This document shows positions 47,317 to 57,333 of a stretch of 64,000 nt of DNA, piece after piece; positions within the stretch are counted from its first letter, which is position 1; each line of letters begins with the position of its first letter. The DNA is from Paracoccaceae bacterium. GTDB taxonomy: Bacteria; Pseudomonadota; Alphaproteobacteria; Rhodobacterales; Rhodobacteraceae. The position numbers and the translations under genes were made by a program. The notes beneath the pieces were generated by a model. The model saw only the letters and a program-made list of their open reading frames with translations. It had not been told where the DNA came from and made no database searches. The stretch covers positions 1-64,000 of the forward strand of contig SBGD01000048.1 of the NCBI GenBank assembly GCA_006226775.1, in the 5' to 3' direction.

Positions 47317-47374
47317 GCGGGAAATTCCGTCAACGGAATTTGCAAATTTCCTTGAGGAAATTTCGCCCCGCTCA
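47314..47374. terminator. Double-palindrome element between convergent genes (copy C)
   Basis: Inner hairpins AAATTCCGTCAACGGAATTT (47322-47341) and AAATTTCCTTGAGGAAATTT (47344-47363) are enclosed by an outer stem TGAGCGGG (47314-47321) / CCCGCTCA (47367-47374). The element spans the stops of both convergent genes. Its sequence differs from copies A and B, but the two-hairpin layout is the same. Confidence 0.65.
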
Positions 47375-48247
47375 GCGGGTCGGCACCGGCTCGTCGCCGC
47401 GATAGTCATAGAACCCGCGTTGCGTCTTGCGCCCCAGCCAGCCGGCCTCGACATATTTCGTCAGCAGCGGACAGGGCCGGTACTTGGTATCCGCCAGACC
47501 GTCGTGCAGCACGTTCATGATCGCCAGGCAGGTGTCCAGCCCGATGAAATCCGCCAGCTCCAGCGGCCCCATCGGATGGTTCGTCCCCAGCTTCATCGCC
47601 CGGTCGATCGAGGTCACGTTGCCGACCCCTTCATAGAGCGTGTAGACCGCCTCGTTGATCATCGGCATCAGGATGCGGTTGACGATGAAGGCGGGGAAAT
47701 CCTCGGCCGAGGCCGCGGTCTTGCCCAGCCGGTCGACCACGCCCAGGCAGGTGTCGAAGGTGTCCTTGTCGGTGGCGATGCCGCGAATCAATTCGACCAG
47801 CTGCATCACCGGCACCGGGTTCATGAAGTGAAACCCCATGAACTTCTCGGGCCGGTCGGTGCGGCTGGCCAGCCGGGTGATCGAGATCGACGAGGTATTG
47901 GTGGTCAGGATCGTCTCGGGCTTGAGATGCGGCAGCAGCCCGTCGAAGATCTTCTGCTTGACCTCCTCGCGTTCGGTCGCGGCCTCGATCACCAGGTCGG
48001 TCTGCGCCACCTCGGGGGTGTCCATGGTGATCGAGATCCGGCCCATCGCCGTGGCCTTGTCCTCGGCCGAGATCAGCCCGCGGCCCACCTGCCGCTCCAT
48101 GTTCTTGTCGATCCGGGCGACGGCTGCCTGCAGCGCCTCTTCCGAGATGTCCGTCATCACCACGTCATAGCCCGCAACGGCCATCACATGGGCAATCCCG
48201 TTGCCCATCTGGCCCGCGCCGATCACGCCGATCGAATGAATGTCCAT
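47372..48247 (-). CDS. 3-hydroxybutyryl-CoA dehydrogenase
   Basis: 291 residues. The N-terminal NAD-binding loop is GVIGAGQMGNGIAHVMA; TTNTSSISITRLAS and GFHFMNPVPVMQLVE are the 3-hydroxyacyl-CoA dehydrogenase signatures, followed by FIVNRILMPMINEAV. It interconverts acetoacetyl-CoA and 3-hydroxybutyryl-CoA in short-chain fatty acid or ethylmalonyl-CoA/PHB-related metabolism. Start ATG 48247. Electron transfer flavoprotein genes nearby (49346-51031) fit acyl-CoA oxidation. Confidence 0.94.
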   Translation of the reverse strand: MDIHSIGVIGAGQMGNGIAHVMAVAGYDVVMTDISEEALQAAVARIDKNMERQVGRGLISAEDKATAMGRISITMDTPEVAQTDLVIEAATEREEVKQKIFDGLLPHLKPETILTTNTSSISITRLASRTDRPEKFMGFHFMNPVPVMQLVELIRGIATDKDTFDTCLGVVDRLGKTAASAEDFPAFIVNRILMPMINEAVYTLYEGVGNVTSIDRAMKLGTNHPMGPLELADFIGLDTCLAIMNVLHDGLADTKYRPCPLLTKYVEAGWLGRKTQRGFYDYRGDEPVPTR

Positions 48248-48403
48248 GCCCGCCCCTTCATCTGTCTCGCCCGACAATAGGCAGTATCCAAGGCCAAGGG
48301 CAAGGGCAGGCAAAAGCCCGCGAACCGCTAAACTTCGCGCCAAATCCGCCGTTTAGGCTTTTGGAAATCGAATCGGCGCAAAAAGGGTGCGGGTGAGAAA
48401 ATT

Positions 48404-49246
48404 ATGGTGGGTGAGATGACCTATGAACTTCCCGGGGGCCCGGCCCCCGAGTACTACCCTTGTCGCTATGGCACCTCGCGTCTGGTGTTTCGCGGCCCGC
48501 GCCGCCGGCTCGAGGGGGAATATGTCGCGGTATTCGGCAGCACCGAAACCTACGGCAAATTCATCGAGACGCCCTATCCGGCGCTGACCGAAGAGGCGCT
48601 GGGCCTGCCTTGCGTGAACTTCGGCTGCGTCAATGCCGGGGTCGATGCTTATGTCAATGACACGGCATTGCTCGAGGCCGCGGGCAATGCTCGCGCCACG
48701 GTGGTGCAGATCATGGGCGCGCAGAACATGTCGAACCGGCTCTATTCGGTGCATCCGCGCCGCAACGACCGTTTCGTCAATGCCTCGGCCATGCTCAAGG
48801 CGATCTATCGCGAGGTGGATTTCACCGAATTCCACTTCACCCGCCACCTGCTGAGCGAGCTCGAGAAGATCAGCGCCGAGCGCTTCCGCATGGTGCGCGA
48901 GGAGTTGCAGGCTGCCTGGACGGCGCGCATGACCATGCTGCTCGGCCGGATCAAGAGCCCGGTGGTGCTTCTGTGGTTTGCCGCGCGCCAGCCGACGGAT
49001 GACGTGGACAGCTGGGCCGACCCGCTGTTCGTGACGCGCGAGATGGTCGATGCGCTGCGCGACAGGGTCGCCGGGGTGGTCGAGGTCTCGGCCAGCGAAA
49101 CCGCCGTCCGCCAGGGCACCGAAGGCATGCTCTACAGCCCGATGGAGGAGGCCGCCGCGCGCGAATTGATGGGCCCCGCGGCGCATCGCGAGGCCGCCGC
49201 GGCGCTGGGCTCCGCGCTCTCCGGCCTGCTGCATCTGCGCCACTGA
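48404..49246 (+). CDS. DUF6473-like protein
   Basis: 280 residues, cytoplasmic, no membrane segment. It begins [26 protein letters not shown] and has a [19 protein letters not shown] segment and [23 protein letters not shown], features I associate with the DUF6473 family of Rhodobacteraceae. The GSTET and later [10 protein letters not shown] strands suggest an SGNH/GDSL-like or Rossmann-like core, unproven. ATG 48404 or 48416 could be the start. It diverges from the hydroxybutyryl-CoA dehydrogenase gene and stands alone. Confidence 0.75.
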   Translation: MVGEMTYELPGGPAPEYYPCRYGTSRLVFRGPRRRLEGEYVAVFGSTETYGKFIETPYPALTEEALGLPCVNFGCVNAGVDAYVNDTALLEAAGNARATVVQIMGAQNMSNRLYSVHPRRNDRFVNASAMLKAIYREVDFTEFHFTRHLLSELEKISAERFRMVREELQAAWTARMTMLLGRIKSPVVLLWFAARQPTDDVDSWADPLFVTREMVDALRDRVAGVVEVSASETAVRQGTEGMLYSPMEEAAARELMGPAAHREAAAALGSALSGLLHLRH

Positions 49247-49253
49247 AAAGCAG

Positions 49254-49283
49254 GAAGGCCCGCCATGTCCCGGCGGGCCTTCG
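49254..49283 (+). terminator. Hairpin after the DUF6473-like gene
   Basis: GGCCCGCC-ATGTCCC-GGCGGGCC preceded by GAA and followed by TTC, about 10 bases after the stop. It is a compact terminator-like hairpin just upstream of the double-palindrome copy B. Confidence 0.6.
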
Positions 49284-49296
49284 ATCTGTCCGTCAC

Positions 49297-49339
49297 CCGA
49301 TCTGTCAACAGATCGGTGCCGATCCATTGATGGATCGGC
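49297..49339. terminator. Double-palindrome element between convergent genes (copy B)
   Basis: CGATCTGTCAACAGATCG (49298-49315) and GCCGATCCATTGATGGATCGGC (the 22 bases at 49318-49339) are close relatives of copy A at 20323-20368. The element ends 6 bases before the etfA stop and lies between convergent genes. Confidence 0.65.
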
Positions 49340-49345
49340 GCGCGC

Positions 49346-50272
49346 TCACAGCTTTTCGGTCAGTTCCGGCACCGCGGTGAAGAGATCCGCGACCAGGCCG
49401 AAATCGGCGACCTGGAAGATCGGCGCTTCCTCGTCCTTGTTGATCGCGACGATGATCTTGGAGTCCTTCATCCCCGCAAGGTGTTGAATCGCCCCGGAAA
49501 TCCCGACTGCGACATAGAGGTCCGGCGCCACGACCTTGCCGGTCTGGCCGACCTGCCAGTCGTTGGGCGCAAAGCCCGAATCCACCGCCGCGCGCGAGGC
49601 GCCGACCGCGGCGCCCAGCTTGTCGGCCAGTTTCTCGATCAGCGCGAAATCCTCTTCCGAGCCGACGCCGCGCCCGCCCGAGACCACCACCTTGGCCGAG
49701 GTCAGCTCCGGCCGGTCGCTCTCGGCCAGCTTGTCCTCGATCCATTCCGAGAGCCCGGGGTTTTCCACCGCGCCCACGGTATCGATCGGCGCCGCGGCCT
49801 GTTCGCCCGCCGCCTCGAAGGTCGAGGTGCGGATCGAGACCACCTTTTTCGCGTCGCCGGATTTCACCGTCTGCAGCGCGTTGCCGGCATAGATCGGACG
49901 CTCGAAGGTATCGGCATCGATGACGCCCGAAACATCCGAAATCACCATCACGTCAAGAAGCGCCGCCACCCGGGGCAGCACGTTTTTCGCATCGGTCGTG
50001 GCCGGGGCAACGATATGTTCATAATCGCCTGCCAGGCTGACGATCAGCGCGGCGGTGGATTCCGCCAGACGGTGCCCCAGAGAGGCATCCTCGGCCACCA
50101 ATACGCGCGCCACACCCGCGATCTTCGCGGCCTCTTCGCCTGCGGCGGCGGCATGTCCACCAGCGCAGAGCACCGTCACTTCGCCCAACGATGTGACCGC
50201 GTTCACCGTCTTGGCGGTGGCGTCGAGGCTCAGTTCGCCGTCATTGACTTCGGCAAGAAGGAGTACAGCCAT
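49346..50272 (-). CDS. etfA: Electron transfer flavoprotein alpha subunit
   Basis: 308 residues. The C-terminal FAD-binding domain is clear: [34 protein letters not shown] and [15 protein letters not shown], then [16 protein letters not shown]. With EtfB it carries electrons from acyl-CoA and other dehydrogenases to ETF:quinone oxidoreductase. It begins directly where etfB ends (50273), so the two are coupled. Confidence 0.97.
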   Translation of the reverse strand: MAVLLLAEVNDGELSLDATAKTVNAVTSLGEVTVLCAGGHAAAAGEEAAKIAGVARVLVAEDASLGHRLAESTAALIVSLAGDYEHIVAPATTDAKNVLPRVAALLDVMVISDVSGVIDADTFERPIYAGNALQTVKSGDAKKVVSIRTSTFEAAGEQAAAPIDTVGAVENPGLSEWIEDKLAESDRPELTSAKVVVSGGRGVGSEEDFALIEKLADKLGAAVGASRAAVDSGFAPNDWQVGQTGKVVAPDLYVAVGISGAIQHLAGMKDSKIIVAINKDEEAPIFQVADFGLVADLFTAVPELTEKL

Positions 50273-51031
50273 TCAAACAGCCCCCGCAGCTTTGAGTTTC
50301 TCGATCAGCTCGTCGACCGATCCGACGATCTCGCCCGCTTCACGCGCGGCGGGTTCCACGGTCTTGACGATTTCCAGCCGCGGCGTGACATCCACGCCGT
50401 AATCGGCCGGCGTCTTTTCGTCGAGCGGCTTCTTCTTGGCCTTCATGATATTGGGCAGCGAGGCATAGCGCGGTTCATTGAGCCGCAGATCCACGGTCAC
50501 GACCGCGGGCATCTTGACGCTGATCGTCTGCAAGCCGCCATCGACCTCGCGGGTGACTTTTGCACTGTCGCCGTCGATCTCCACCTCGGAGGCAAAGGTC
50601 GCCTGGGACCAGCCCAGAAGCGCCGCCAGCATCTGGCCGGTGGCATTCATGTCGTTGTCGATCGCCTGCTTGCCGCAGAGCACGAGACCGGGCTGCTCCT
50701 CATCCACGATCCCCTTGAGGATCTTGGCGACGGAAAGCGGCTCGATATCGTTGTGCACGTCATCGGCGGCCACCACGAGGATCGCCCGGTCGGCGCCCAT
50801 CGCCAGCGCGGTGCGCAGCGTCTCCTGCGCCTGCTTGACGCCGATGGAGACGGCCACGATTTCCTCGGCCTTGCCCGCTTCCTTGAGCCGGATCGCCTCC
50901 TCGACGGCGATCTCGTCGAAGGGGTTCATCGACATCTTGACGTTGGCCAGATCGACACCGCTGCCGTCCGCCTTGACGCGGACCTTCACGTTGTAGTCGA
51001 TCACGCGTTTGACGGGTACAAGGACCTTCAT
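50273..51031 (-). CDS. etfB: Electron transfer flavoprotein beta subunit
   Basis: 252 residues. [19 protein letters not shown] opens the family; [21 protein letters not shown] and the AMP-binding [17 protein letters not shown] segment are diagnostic. The upstream region (51032-51189) to hemC shows no further gene. First gene of etfB-etfA. Confidence 0.97.
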   Translation of the reverse strand: MKVLVPVKRVIDYNVKVRVKADGSGVDLANVKMSMNPFDEIAVEEAIRLKEAGKAEEIVAVSIGVKQAQETLRTALAMGADRAILVVAADDVHNDIEPLSVAKILKGIVDEEQPGLVLCGKQAIDNDMNATGQMLAALLGWSQATFASEVEIDGDSAKVTREVDGGLQTISVKMPAVVTVDLRLNEPRYASLPNIMKAKKKPLDEKTPADYGVDVTPRLEIVKTVEPAAREAGEIVGSVDELIEKLKAAGAV

Positions 51032-51189
51032 CTGCGTAACACTCCCATGGTTTTCGCCACCCGCATGGGCCGCGACTCTGAAATCATGTTTCCGCAGCGT
51101 TGATAAAGGCTCACATGCGGGGGCGACAGGTCAAAATCGTCGCGTGAGCGCTAAAGGACGCCGCGTTTTGCCGAAAGCCCGCGCCAATC

Positions 51190-52152
51190 TCAGGTCTTGA
51201 AGCTGAAAAACCCCGGTCCGGCCTGCGCCAGAAGCCGTTTGCCCATCTCGTGGCCCAACCGCGCGCCATCCTCGATCGGCGCGCGGCCGGCGTCGGCCAG
51301 AACCTCCGAGCCGTCGGGCCGCAGGATCTCGCCTTGCAGGTAAACCTCGCCGCCCTCCAGCAGCGCCAGCCCGGCAATCGGCGTTTCGCAGCTGCCGTCA
51401 AGTGCCGCCAGGAAGGCCCGCTCGGCCGCCAGCCGCTGGCCCGTCACCCGGTCGTGCAGCGGCTCGAGCAGGGCCGCGGTGGCGGTATCGCCCTCGCGCC
51501 GCTCGACGCCGATGGCGCCCTGGGCGATCGCGGGCAGCATGTCCTCGGTCGCGATCGGATGCGCCGGAACCTCGTCCAGCATCCGCAGACGGGTCAGCCC
51601 GGCCATCGCCAGAAAGGTGCAGGAGGCCACGCCATCGGCCAGTTTCTTCAGCCGGGTCTGCACGTTGCCGCGAAACTGCACCACCTCCAGATCGGGCCGC
51701 CGGCTCAGCAATTGCGCCCGGCGGCGCAGCGAGGAGGTGCCGACCACCGCGCCCGCGGGCAGATCGGCAATCCCCGACAGCACCGGAGAGATGAAACTGT
51801 CGCGCACGTCCTCGCGCGGCAGGTAGCAGTCGAGCACCAGCCCGGCGGGCTGCACCACCGGCATGTCCTTCATCGAATGCACCGCGATGTCGATCTCGCC
51901 GGCAATCAGCGCATCCTCGACCTCCTTGGTGAACAGCCCCTTGCCGCCCAGCGCCTTGAGCGGCGTGTCGCTGGCAATCAGCGCCCGGTTGTCGCCGGTG
52001 GTGGTGATCGGCACGATCTCGAAGGCCGCCTGCGGCAGGTCGAAGGCCGCGGCAATCCGGTCACGGGTTTCATGGGCCTGCGCCAGCGCCAGCAGCGAGC
52101 CACGGGTGCCGATCTTCAGCGGTGCGTCGGGGGAGGGAAGCTGATGTGTCAT
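51190..52152 (-). CDS. hemC: Porphobilinogen deaminase (hydroxymethylbilane synthase)
   Basis: 320 residues. It polymerises four porphobilinogens to hydroxymethylbilane. The dipyrromethane cofactor cysteine is Cys255 in LDGSCETPIAGL; KIGTRGSLLALAQAHE opens the enzyme and VGTSSLRRRAQLL is the arginine-rich substrate site. It diverges from hemE with about 97 bases between starts, a shared control region for tetrapyrrole synthesis. Confidence 0.97.
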   Translation of the reverse strand: MTHQLPSPDAPLKIGTRGSLLALAQAHETRDRIAAAFDLPQAAFEIVPITTTGDNRALIASDTPLKALGGKGLFTKEVEDALIAGEIDIAVHSMKDMPVVQPAGLVLDCYLPREDVRDSFISPVLSGIADLPAGAVVGTSSLRRRAQLLSRRPDLEVVQFRGNVQTRLKKLADGVASCTFLAMAGLTRLRMLDEVPAHPIATEDMLPAIAQGAIGVERREGDTATAALLEPLHDRVTGQRLAAERAFLAALDGSCETPIAGLALLEGGEVYLQGEILRPDGSEVLADAGRAPIEDGARLGHEMGKRLLAQAGPGFFSFKT

Positions 52153-52249
52153 GGCGATTGTCTAGCCCCGCCCCCGCGGGGTGACAAGCGCCCGCCTTGA
52201 CATCGCCGCCCAAGCGTCCGACCAACCGGCAAACCAAAGGGAGACCGGC

Positions 52250-53278
52250 ATGACCAAGACCATTCTGCGCGCGCTGGCGGGCGAGACCCTGCCCACCCCG
52301 CCGATCTGGATGATGCGACAGGCGGGCCGCTACCTGCCGGAGTATCGCGCCACCCGGGCGCAGGCCGGCGATTTCCTGTCGCTGTGCTACAATCCCGAAC
52401 TTGCCGCCGAGGTCACGCTGCAGCCGATCCGCCGCTATGGCTTCGACGCGGCGATCCTCTTTGCCGACATCCTGCTGGTGCCCCAGGCGCTGGGCGCGGA
52501 CCTGTGGTTCGTCACCGGCGAGGGCCCGCGGCTGTCCACCATCACCACCCAGCGCGACTTCGACGCACTGAAACCGGCCGATGCGATCGACGAAACCGTC
52601 GGCTCGGTCTACGAGACCGTCCGCATCCTGGCGCGCGAACTGCCCTCCGAGACCACGCTGATCGGCTTTGCCGGCGCGCCCTGGACCGTGGCGACCTACA
52701 TGATCGCCGGGCGCGGCACGCCCGACCAGGGCCCGGCCCATGCGCTCAAGAACGAAAACCGCGCGCTCTTCGAGGCGCTGCTGGAGCGGATCGAGCAGGC
52801 GACGATCCTCTACCTCTCGGCGCAGATCGAGGCCGGGGCCGAGGTGGTCAAGCTCTTCGACAGCTGGGCAGGCTCGCTTACGGGCGAGGATTTCAACGCA
52901 TATGCGCTGGCCCCGACCCAGCGCATCATCGCCGCACTGAAGGCAAGGCACCCCGACATTCCGATCATCGCCTTCCCGCGTGAGGCGGGGGAGAAATACG
53001 TCGGCTTCCACAAAGCCACCGGCGCCGATTGCGTGGCGCTGGACAATTCCGTCGATGCCAAATGGGCGGCCGAGCACATCCAGACCGGCGGCTGCGTGCA
53101 GGGCAACCTTGCGTCGCGTCACATGGTGACCGGCGGCCAGGCGCTGGTCGACGAAACCCGCGCCATTGTCGAGGCCTTCCGGCACGGGCCGCATATCTTC
53201 AACCTCGGTCACGGCATTACCCCGGACGCCGATCCCGCCAATGTGCAACTGATGATCGACACCGTGCGCGGCGCCTGA
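52250..53278 (+). CDS. hemE: Uroporphyrinogen decarboxylase
   Basis: 342 residues. [17 protein letters not shown] is the family N-terminal signature, [14 protein letters not shown] the second PROSITE-type region, and [16 protein letters not shown] the C-terminal one. It converts uroporphyrinogen III to coproporphyrinogen III. ATG 52250 has AAGGGAG upstream. A GATGAAG-type repeat begins 4 bases after the stop. Confidence 0.97.
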   Translation: MTKTILRALAGETLPTPPIWMMRQAGRYLPEYRATRAQAGDFLSLCYNPELAAEVTLQPIRRYGFDAAILFADILLVPQALGADLWFVTGEGPRLSTITTQRDFDALKPADAIDETVGSVYETVRILARELPSETTLIGFAGAPWTVATYMIAGRGTPDQGPAHALKNENRALFEALLERIEQATILYLSAQIEAGAEVVKLFDSWAGSLTGEDFNAYALAPTQRIIAALKARHPDIPIIAFPREAGEKYVGFHKATGADCVALDNSVDAKWAAEHIQTGGCVQGNLASRHMVTGGQALVDETRAIVEAFRHGPHIFNLGHGITPDADPANVQLMIDTVRGA

Positions 53279-53281
53279 AAA

Positions 53282-53382
53282 GGGGGCCAGCCCCCTCGAC
53301 CTTCGGTCTCACCCCCGGAGTTTTCCCGGCAAGATGAAGCTGAAGACTCTCCCGTGCTTCATCTTGCCGAATAAACTCTCCC
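53282..53382 (+). repeat. GATGAAG-type 3'-end repeat after hemE
   Basis: GGGGGCCAGCCCCC, GACCTTCGGTC, CACCCCCGGAGTTTT, then GGCAAGATGAAGC pairing with GCTTCATCTTGCC further on, and AAACTC near 53373. Same plan as 27403-27490 and co-oriented with hemE. Confidence 0.85.
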
Positions 53383-53542
53383 CGAAGGGTCGCTTTGTCG
53401 CGGGTCCTGCCCTTGGCCCGGTGGGGCGCTGGTCGGTCGCGACGTGGCGGCACCGATGCCATGCGGCGCGCGGCCTCAATTTGCACGTTACATTCCGAAA
53501 CGCCGGGTTTAGCTTGGCCTTTTGGCGACAAGGGAGCGGTCG

Positions 53543-54484
53543 GTGACAGCGATTGTGGACATCCGGGATCTGAAAAAGACCTATGACGGCGGGTTCCAGG
53601 CGCTCAAGGGCGTGTCCTTGCAGATCGAGCAGGGCGAGATTCTGGCCCTTCTGGGCCCCAATGGCGCGGGCAAGACGACGCTGATCTCGGCGATCTGCGG
53701 CATCGTCACACCCAGTTCGGGCAGCGTCAGCGTCGGCGGCCATGACATCGTCACCGAGTTCCGCGCCGCGCGCGCGATGATCGGGCTGGTGCCGCAGGAA
53801 ATCCACCTCGAACCCTTCGAGACCGTCTGGCGCACGGTGCGCTATTCCCGCGGGCTGTTCGGCTGCAAGCGCGATGACACGCATCTGGAACAGGTGCTGC
53901 GCGACCTTTCGCTCTGGGACAAGCGCCATGCCAGGACGATGGAGTTGTCCGGCGGCATGAAGCGGCGGGTGCTGATCGCCAAGGCGTTGAGCCACGAGCC
54001 AAGGGTGCTGTTTCTCGATGAGCCCACCGCCGGGGTCGACGTGGAATTGCGCCGCGACATGTGGAAGCTGGTCGAAGGCTTGCGGGCCGCCGGCGTGACC
54101 ATCATCCTGACCACCCATTACATTGAGGAGGCCGAGGCGATTGCCGACCGGGTCGGCGTGATTGCCAAGGGCGAATTGCTGCTGGTGGAGGAAAAGGACG
54201 CGCTGATGGCGCGGATGGGGCGCAAGACGCTGGAGATCGAATTGCAGGATCCGGTGACGGTGCTGCCCGACAGTCTGGCGGGCTACGGGCTGGAGATCGT
54301 GCGCGAGGGCGCGGCGCTGCGCTATGCCTATGACACGCAAGCCGAGCGCACCGGGATCACCAAGCTGCTGGCCGATCTCGCGGCGGCGGGGTTGCAGATG
54401 CGCGACCTGCAGACCAGCCAGTCCAGCCTGGAAGAGATCTTCGTCGGCCTCGTCGCCGAGCGCAACGCGGAGGACGCCGCATGA
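53543..54484 (+). CDS. ABC-2 type exporter ATPase
   Basis: 313 residues. Walker [10 protein letters not shown] near residue 39, signature [15 protein letters not shown], Walker [13 protein letters not shown], then an H-loop in TTHYIEEAE. About 80 C-terminal residues form a regulatory extension typical of YadG/NodI-like exporters. The start is GTG 53543, with AAGGGAG (about 53530-53536) 6 bases upstream; the frame is open to a TTG at 53522 without a ribosome site. Overlaps the permease by 4 bases. Substrate unknown. Confidence 0.94.
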   Translation: MTAIVDIRDLKKTYDGGFQALKGVSLQIEQGEILALLGPNGAGKTTLISAICGIVTPSSGSVSVGGHDIVTEFRAARAMIGLVPQEIHLEPFETVWRTVRYSRGLFGCKRDDTHLEQVLRDLSLWDKRHARTMELSGGMKRRVLIAKALSHEPRVLFLDEPTAGVDVELRRDMWKLVEGLRAAGVTIILTTHYIEEAEAIADRVGVIAKGELLLVEEKDALMARMGRKTLEIELQDPVTVLPDSLAGYGLEIVREGAALRYAYDTQAERTGITKLLADLAAAGLQMRDLQTSQSSLEEIFVGLVAERNAEDAA

Positions 54485-55242
54485 ACCTGACCGCCATGGC
54501 CGCCATCTACCGCGTCGAGATGATGCGATTCTTCCGCACCCTGGCGCAGAGCTTCATCTCGCCGGTGATCTCGACCTCGCTTTATTTCGTGGTCTTCGGC
54601 ACCGCCATCGGCACCCGCATCGACCAGGTCGAGGGCGTGAGCTATGGCGCCTTCATCGTGCCGGGGCTGATCATGCTGACGGTGATGACGCAGTCGCTGT
54701 CCAACGCCTCTTTCGGGATCTACTTTCCGAAGTTCATCGGCACCATCTTCGAGCTGCTCTCGGCACCGGTGAATTTCCTCGAGATCGTCATCGGTTTCGT
54801 CGGTGCGGCGGCCACCAAGGCGCTGTTCATCGGGCTGGTGATCCTCGCCACCTCGGCGTTTTTCGTCGACATCCGCATTCAGCATCCCTTTGCCATGATT
54901 GCTTTCCTGGTGCTCACCTGCGTGTCCTTCTCGCTTTTCGGCTTCATCATCGGCATCTGGGCGAAGAACTTCGAGCAATTGCAATTGATCCCGTTGCTGG
55001 TGGTGACGCCGCTGGTGTTTCTCGGAGGCTCGTTCTACTCGATCACCATGCTGCCGCCGGTCTGGCAGACGATTTCGCTGTTCAACCCGGTGATGTACCT
55101 GATCTCGGGGTTTCGCTGGGCGTTTTTCGGGCTGGCGGACGTGCCGGTGGGGATCAGCTTGCTGGCGATTGCCGGCTTCACGGCGATCTGCCTGGGGCTG
55201 GTGTGGTGGATCTTCCGCACGGGCTGGCGCATCCGGTCGTGA
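54481..55242 (+). CDS. ABC-2 type exporter permease
   Basis: 253 residues, six membrane helices of the ABC-2 family (YadH/NodJ-like). [33 protein letters not shown], and [23 protein letters not shown] (the conserved C-terminal loop) are visible. It partners the ATPase at 53543 and the two starts overlap (ATGA). A GGATATTT-type repeat follows. Confidence 0.93.
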   Translation: MNLTAMAAIYRVEMMRFFRTLAQSFISPVISTSLYFVVFGTAIGTRIDQVEGVSYGAFIVPGLIMLTVMTQSLSNASFGIYFPKFIGTIFELLSAPVNFLEIVIGFVGAAATKALFIGLVILATSAFFVDIRIQHPFAMIAFLVLTCVSFSLFGFIIGIWAKNFEQLQLIPLLVVTPLVFLGGSFYSITMLPPVWQTISLFNPVMYLISGFRWAFFGLADVPVGISLLAIAGFTAICLGLVWWIFRTGWRIRS

Positions 55243-55258
55243 TCCGGCCGTGAACCGT

Positions 55259-55340
55259 GCGCCTGCGGCGCGCAGGTTTCGTTTGATGAGGGGGCGCTGC
55301 CCCCTCAAACTCCCCCGGGATATTTTTCGAACCGAAGAAG
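55259..55340 (+). repeat. GGATATTT-type 3'-end repeat after the ABC permease
   Basis: Contains GCGCCTGCGGCGCGCAGG, then GAGGGGGCGCTGCCCCCTC, then AACTCCCCCGGGATATTT and ACCGAAGAAG. Almost identical over its whole length to 60688-60773. It begins 17 bases after the permease stop, in the same orientation. Confidence 0.9.
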
Positions 55341-55378
55341 TTCTGGACAGTGGCTTGTTTGTCGGTGGGTCGGGTTCT

Positions 55379-56188
55379 ATGTCAGGCTTCATGAAACGCT
55401 GGCTTCCTTTCGTGAAATCCGGGCCCTCGGTGGCCGTGATCCGGCTGCAGGGCGCGATTGGCGTCGGCGGGCGGGCGTCCCTGACCGATGCCGGGCTTGC
55501 GCCGGTGATCGAGAAAGCCTTTCGGCGCGGCAAACCCGATGCGGTCGCGCTGGAGATCAATTCGCCCGGCGGCTCGCCGGTGCAATCCTCGCTGATCGCC
55601 GGGCGCATCCGGCGGCTGGCGCAGGAAAAGGAGGTGCCGGTCTTTGCCTTTGTCGAGGACGTGGCGGCCTCGGGCGGCTATTGGCTGGCCTCGGCGGCGG
55701 ACGAGATCTTTGCCGATCACTCCTCGATCCTCGGCTCGATCGGCGTGATCTCGGCCAGTTTCGGCGCCAATGTCTTTCTCGCCCGGCAGGGGATCGAGCG
55801 GCGGGTGCATACCGCCGGGACCTCGAAGAGCTTTCTCGATCCCTTTCAGCCGGAGAAGGAAGAGGACGTCGAGCGGCTGCGCCGCCTGCTCGACCAATTG
55901 CACGTCAATTTCATCAGCCAGATCAAGGAACGCCGCGGCGCGAAGCTGGCCGAGAACAAGGATCTTTTCACCGGCGAGGTCTGGATCGGCGAGAGTGCGC
56001 GGGAGGTGGGCCTGATCGACGGGATCGGCCACCTGGACGCGGTGATGAAGGCGCGTTTCGGCGACAAGGTGCGGTTTCGTCGTTATGGCCAGCGCCGGTC
56101 GCTGGCGCAACGGCTGGGGATGTCGCTGGCCGGCGATGCGCTGGGGCTGATCGAGGAGCGGGCGGCCTATGCCCGTTTCGGGCTGTGA
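55379..56188 (+). CDS. S49-family (SppA/SohB-like) serine peptidase
   Basis: 269 residues. The Ser-Lys dyad of signal peptide peptidase A is visible: Ser98 in EDVAASGGYWLAS and Lys150 in HTAGTSKSF; INSPGGSPVQ binds substrate backbone. No clear transmembrane helix: the N terminus is only weakly hydrophobic, so it may be cytoplasmic or membrane-associated. ATG 55379 is used; ATG 55391 is an alternative. It cleaves membrane-derived peptides in relatives. A microprotein gene starts 1 base after its stop. Confidence 0.92.
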   Translation: MSGFMKRWLPFVKSGPSVAVIRLQGAIGVGGRASLTDAGLAPVIEKAFRRGKPDAVALEINSPGGSPVQSSLIAGRIRRLAQEKEVPVFAFVEDVAASGGYWLASAADEIFADHSSILGSIGVISASFGANVFLARQGIERRVHTAGTSKSFLDPFQPEKEEDVERLRRLLDQLHVNFISQIKERRGAKLAENKDLFTGEVWIGESAREVGLIDGIGHLDAVMKARFGDKVRFRRYGQRRSLAQRLGMSLAGDALGLIEERAAYARFGL

Positions 56189-56189
56189 C

Positions 56190-56366
56190 GTGATCGTCAA
56201 GATCGTCACGCTGTTCCTGATCGCCATGGGCGTGCTGGCCATGTTCGGCAAGCTGCGCCTGCCCTGGATCAGCAAGCTGACCGATGCCAAGTGTCCGGGC
56301 TGCGGACGCTACCGGATCGGCAAGGGGCCCTGCCCCTGCGGAAAGGACAAGGGGCGTCACGGATGA
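56190..56366 (+). CDS. Membrane-anchored zinc-ribbon microprotein
   Basis: 58 residues. One N-terminal helix (IVKIVTLFLIAMGVLAMFG) is followed by a short basic linker and CPGCGRYRIGKGPCPCG, two CxxC-like knuckles that should bind one zinc. The GTG at 56190 is chosen: it lies one base after the S49 stop, suggesting coupled translation, and it begins the helix; an ATG at 56169 in the same frame would overlap the S49 gene. The stop overlaps the antiporter start. It is a small adaptor-like protein of unknown role. Confidence 0.78.
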   Translation: MIVKIVTLFLIAMGVLAMFGKLRLPWISKLTDAKCPGCGRYRIGKGPCPCGKDKGRHG

Positions 56367-57322
56367 TGCCATGGATATTGTGCGGCCTGGGGCTGGTGAT
56401 CCTGCTTCTGGCGGGCGATGCGCTGGTCCGCGGTGCGGTGAACCTGGCGCTGCGCATCGGCATCCCGGCGCTGATCGTCAGCCTGACCATCGTCGCCTTC
56501 GGCACCTCGGCGCCGGAATTGCTGATCTCCATCGCCGCGGTCAAGGAAGGCGCGCCGGGGATCGCGCTGGGCAACGTGGTCGGCTCGAACACCGCCAACG
56601 TGCTTCTGGTGCTGGGCGTGCCGGCGCTGATGGCCGGGCTCAACACCGCCCGGTGCAACAGCCGCAAGACCTATCTGCAGATGCTGGCGGCGAGCCTGCT
56701 GTTCATCGCGCTGGCCTTTCGCGGCGTCTTTGACTGGATCGCGGCGCTGGTGCTCCTGGCGGCGCTGGGCGCGATGCTCTGGGTCGCGATGCACGATGCG
56801 CTGCGCCATCGCCGCAGCACCAAGGCGGCGGCGAAAGCGGCACCGCAACTGGATCTCGAAGGCGCGGACCCCGGGATGCCGGGGTGGAAGGTCGCGCTCT
56901 TCCTGCTGCTCGGGCTGGTGGGCCTGCCGCTGGGGGCGGACCTGCTGGTCGACAATGCCTCGATCATCGCGAAGACCTATGGCGTGCCCGACCGGGTGAT
57001 CGGGCTGACGCTGGTGGCGGTCGGCACCTCGCTGCCGGAACTGGCGACCACGGTGATGGCGGCGCTGCGGCGCCAGGCGGATGTGGCGCTGGGCAATGTC
57101 ATCGGGTCGAACATGTTCAACCTCCTGGCCATCATCGGCATCGCCGCGCTGATCGGGCCGATCCCGGTGGATCACGGGTTCCTGAGCTTCGATCTCTGGG
57201 TCATGCTGGCCTCGGCGCTGATCCTCTTGCCCTTCGTCTTTCTGCGCTGGAACCTGACGCGGGTCTGGGGCGGGGTCTTGACCGCGCTCTATCTGGTCTA
57301 TGTCGTTGCCGTGATCATCTGA
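56363..57322 (+). CDS. Calcium/sodium:cation antiporter (CaCA family, YrbG-like)
   Basis: 319 residues, about ten membrane helices. Both alpha-repeats with the ion-coordinating acid are present: VAFGTSAPELLISI with GNVVGSN, and VAVGTSLPELATTV with GNVIGSNMFN. It exchanges Ca2+ (or another cation) for Na+ or H+ across the inner membrane. ATG overlaps the stop of the zinc-ribbon microprotein by 4 bases, so the two may be functionally linked. Confidence 0.94.
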   Translation: MMPWILCGLGLVILLLAGDALVRGAVNLALRIGIPALIVSLTIVAFGTSAPELLISIAAVKEGAPGIALGNVVGSNTANVLLVLGVPALMAGLNTARCNSRKTYLQMLAASLLFIALAFRGVFDWIAALVLLAALGAMLWVAMHDALRHRRSTKAAAKAAPQLDLEGADPGMPGWKVALFLLLGLVGLPLGADLLVDNASIIAKTYGVPDRVIGLTLVAVGTSLPELATTVMAALRRQADVALGNVIGSNMFNLLAIIGIAALIGPIPVDHGFLSFDLWVMLASALILLPFVFLRWNLTRVWGGVLTALYLVYVVAVII

Positions 57323-57333
57323 CGGAGGGGAAC

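Noticed and set aside
52153-53542. hemE neighbourhood as the chromosomal origin, by analogy with Caulobacter
   Set aside because: hemE is followed by a short repeat and an ABC exporter rather than the usual oriC neighbours, and no DnaA box cluster is present in either flank.
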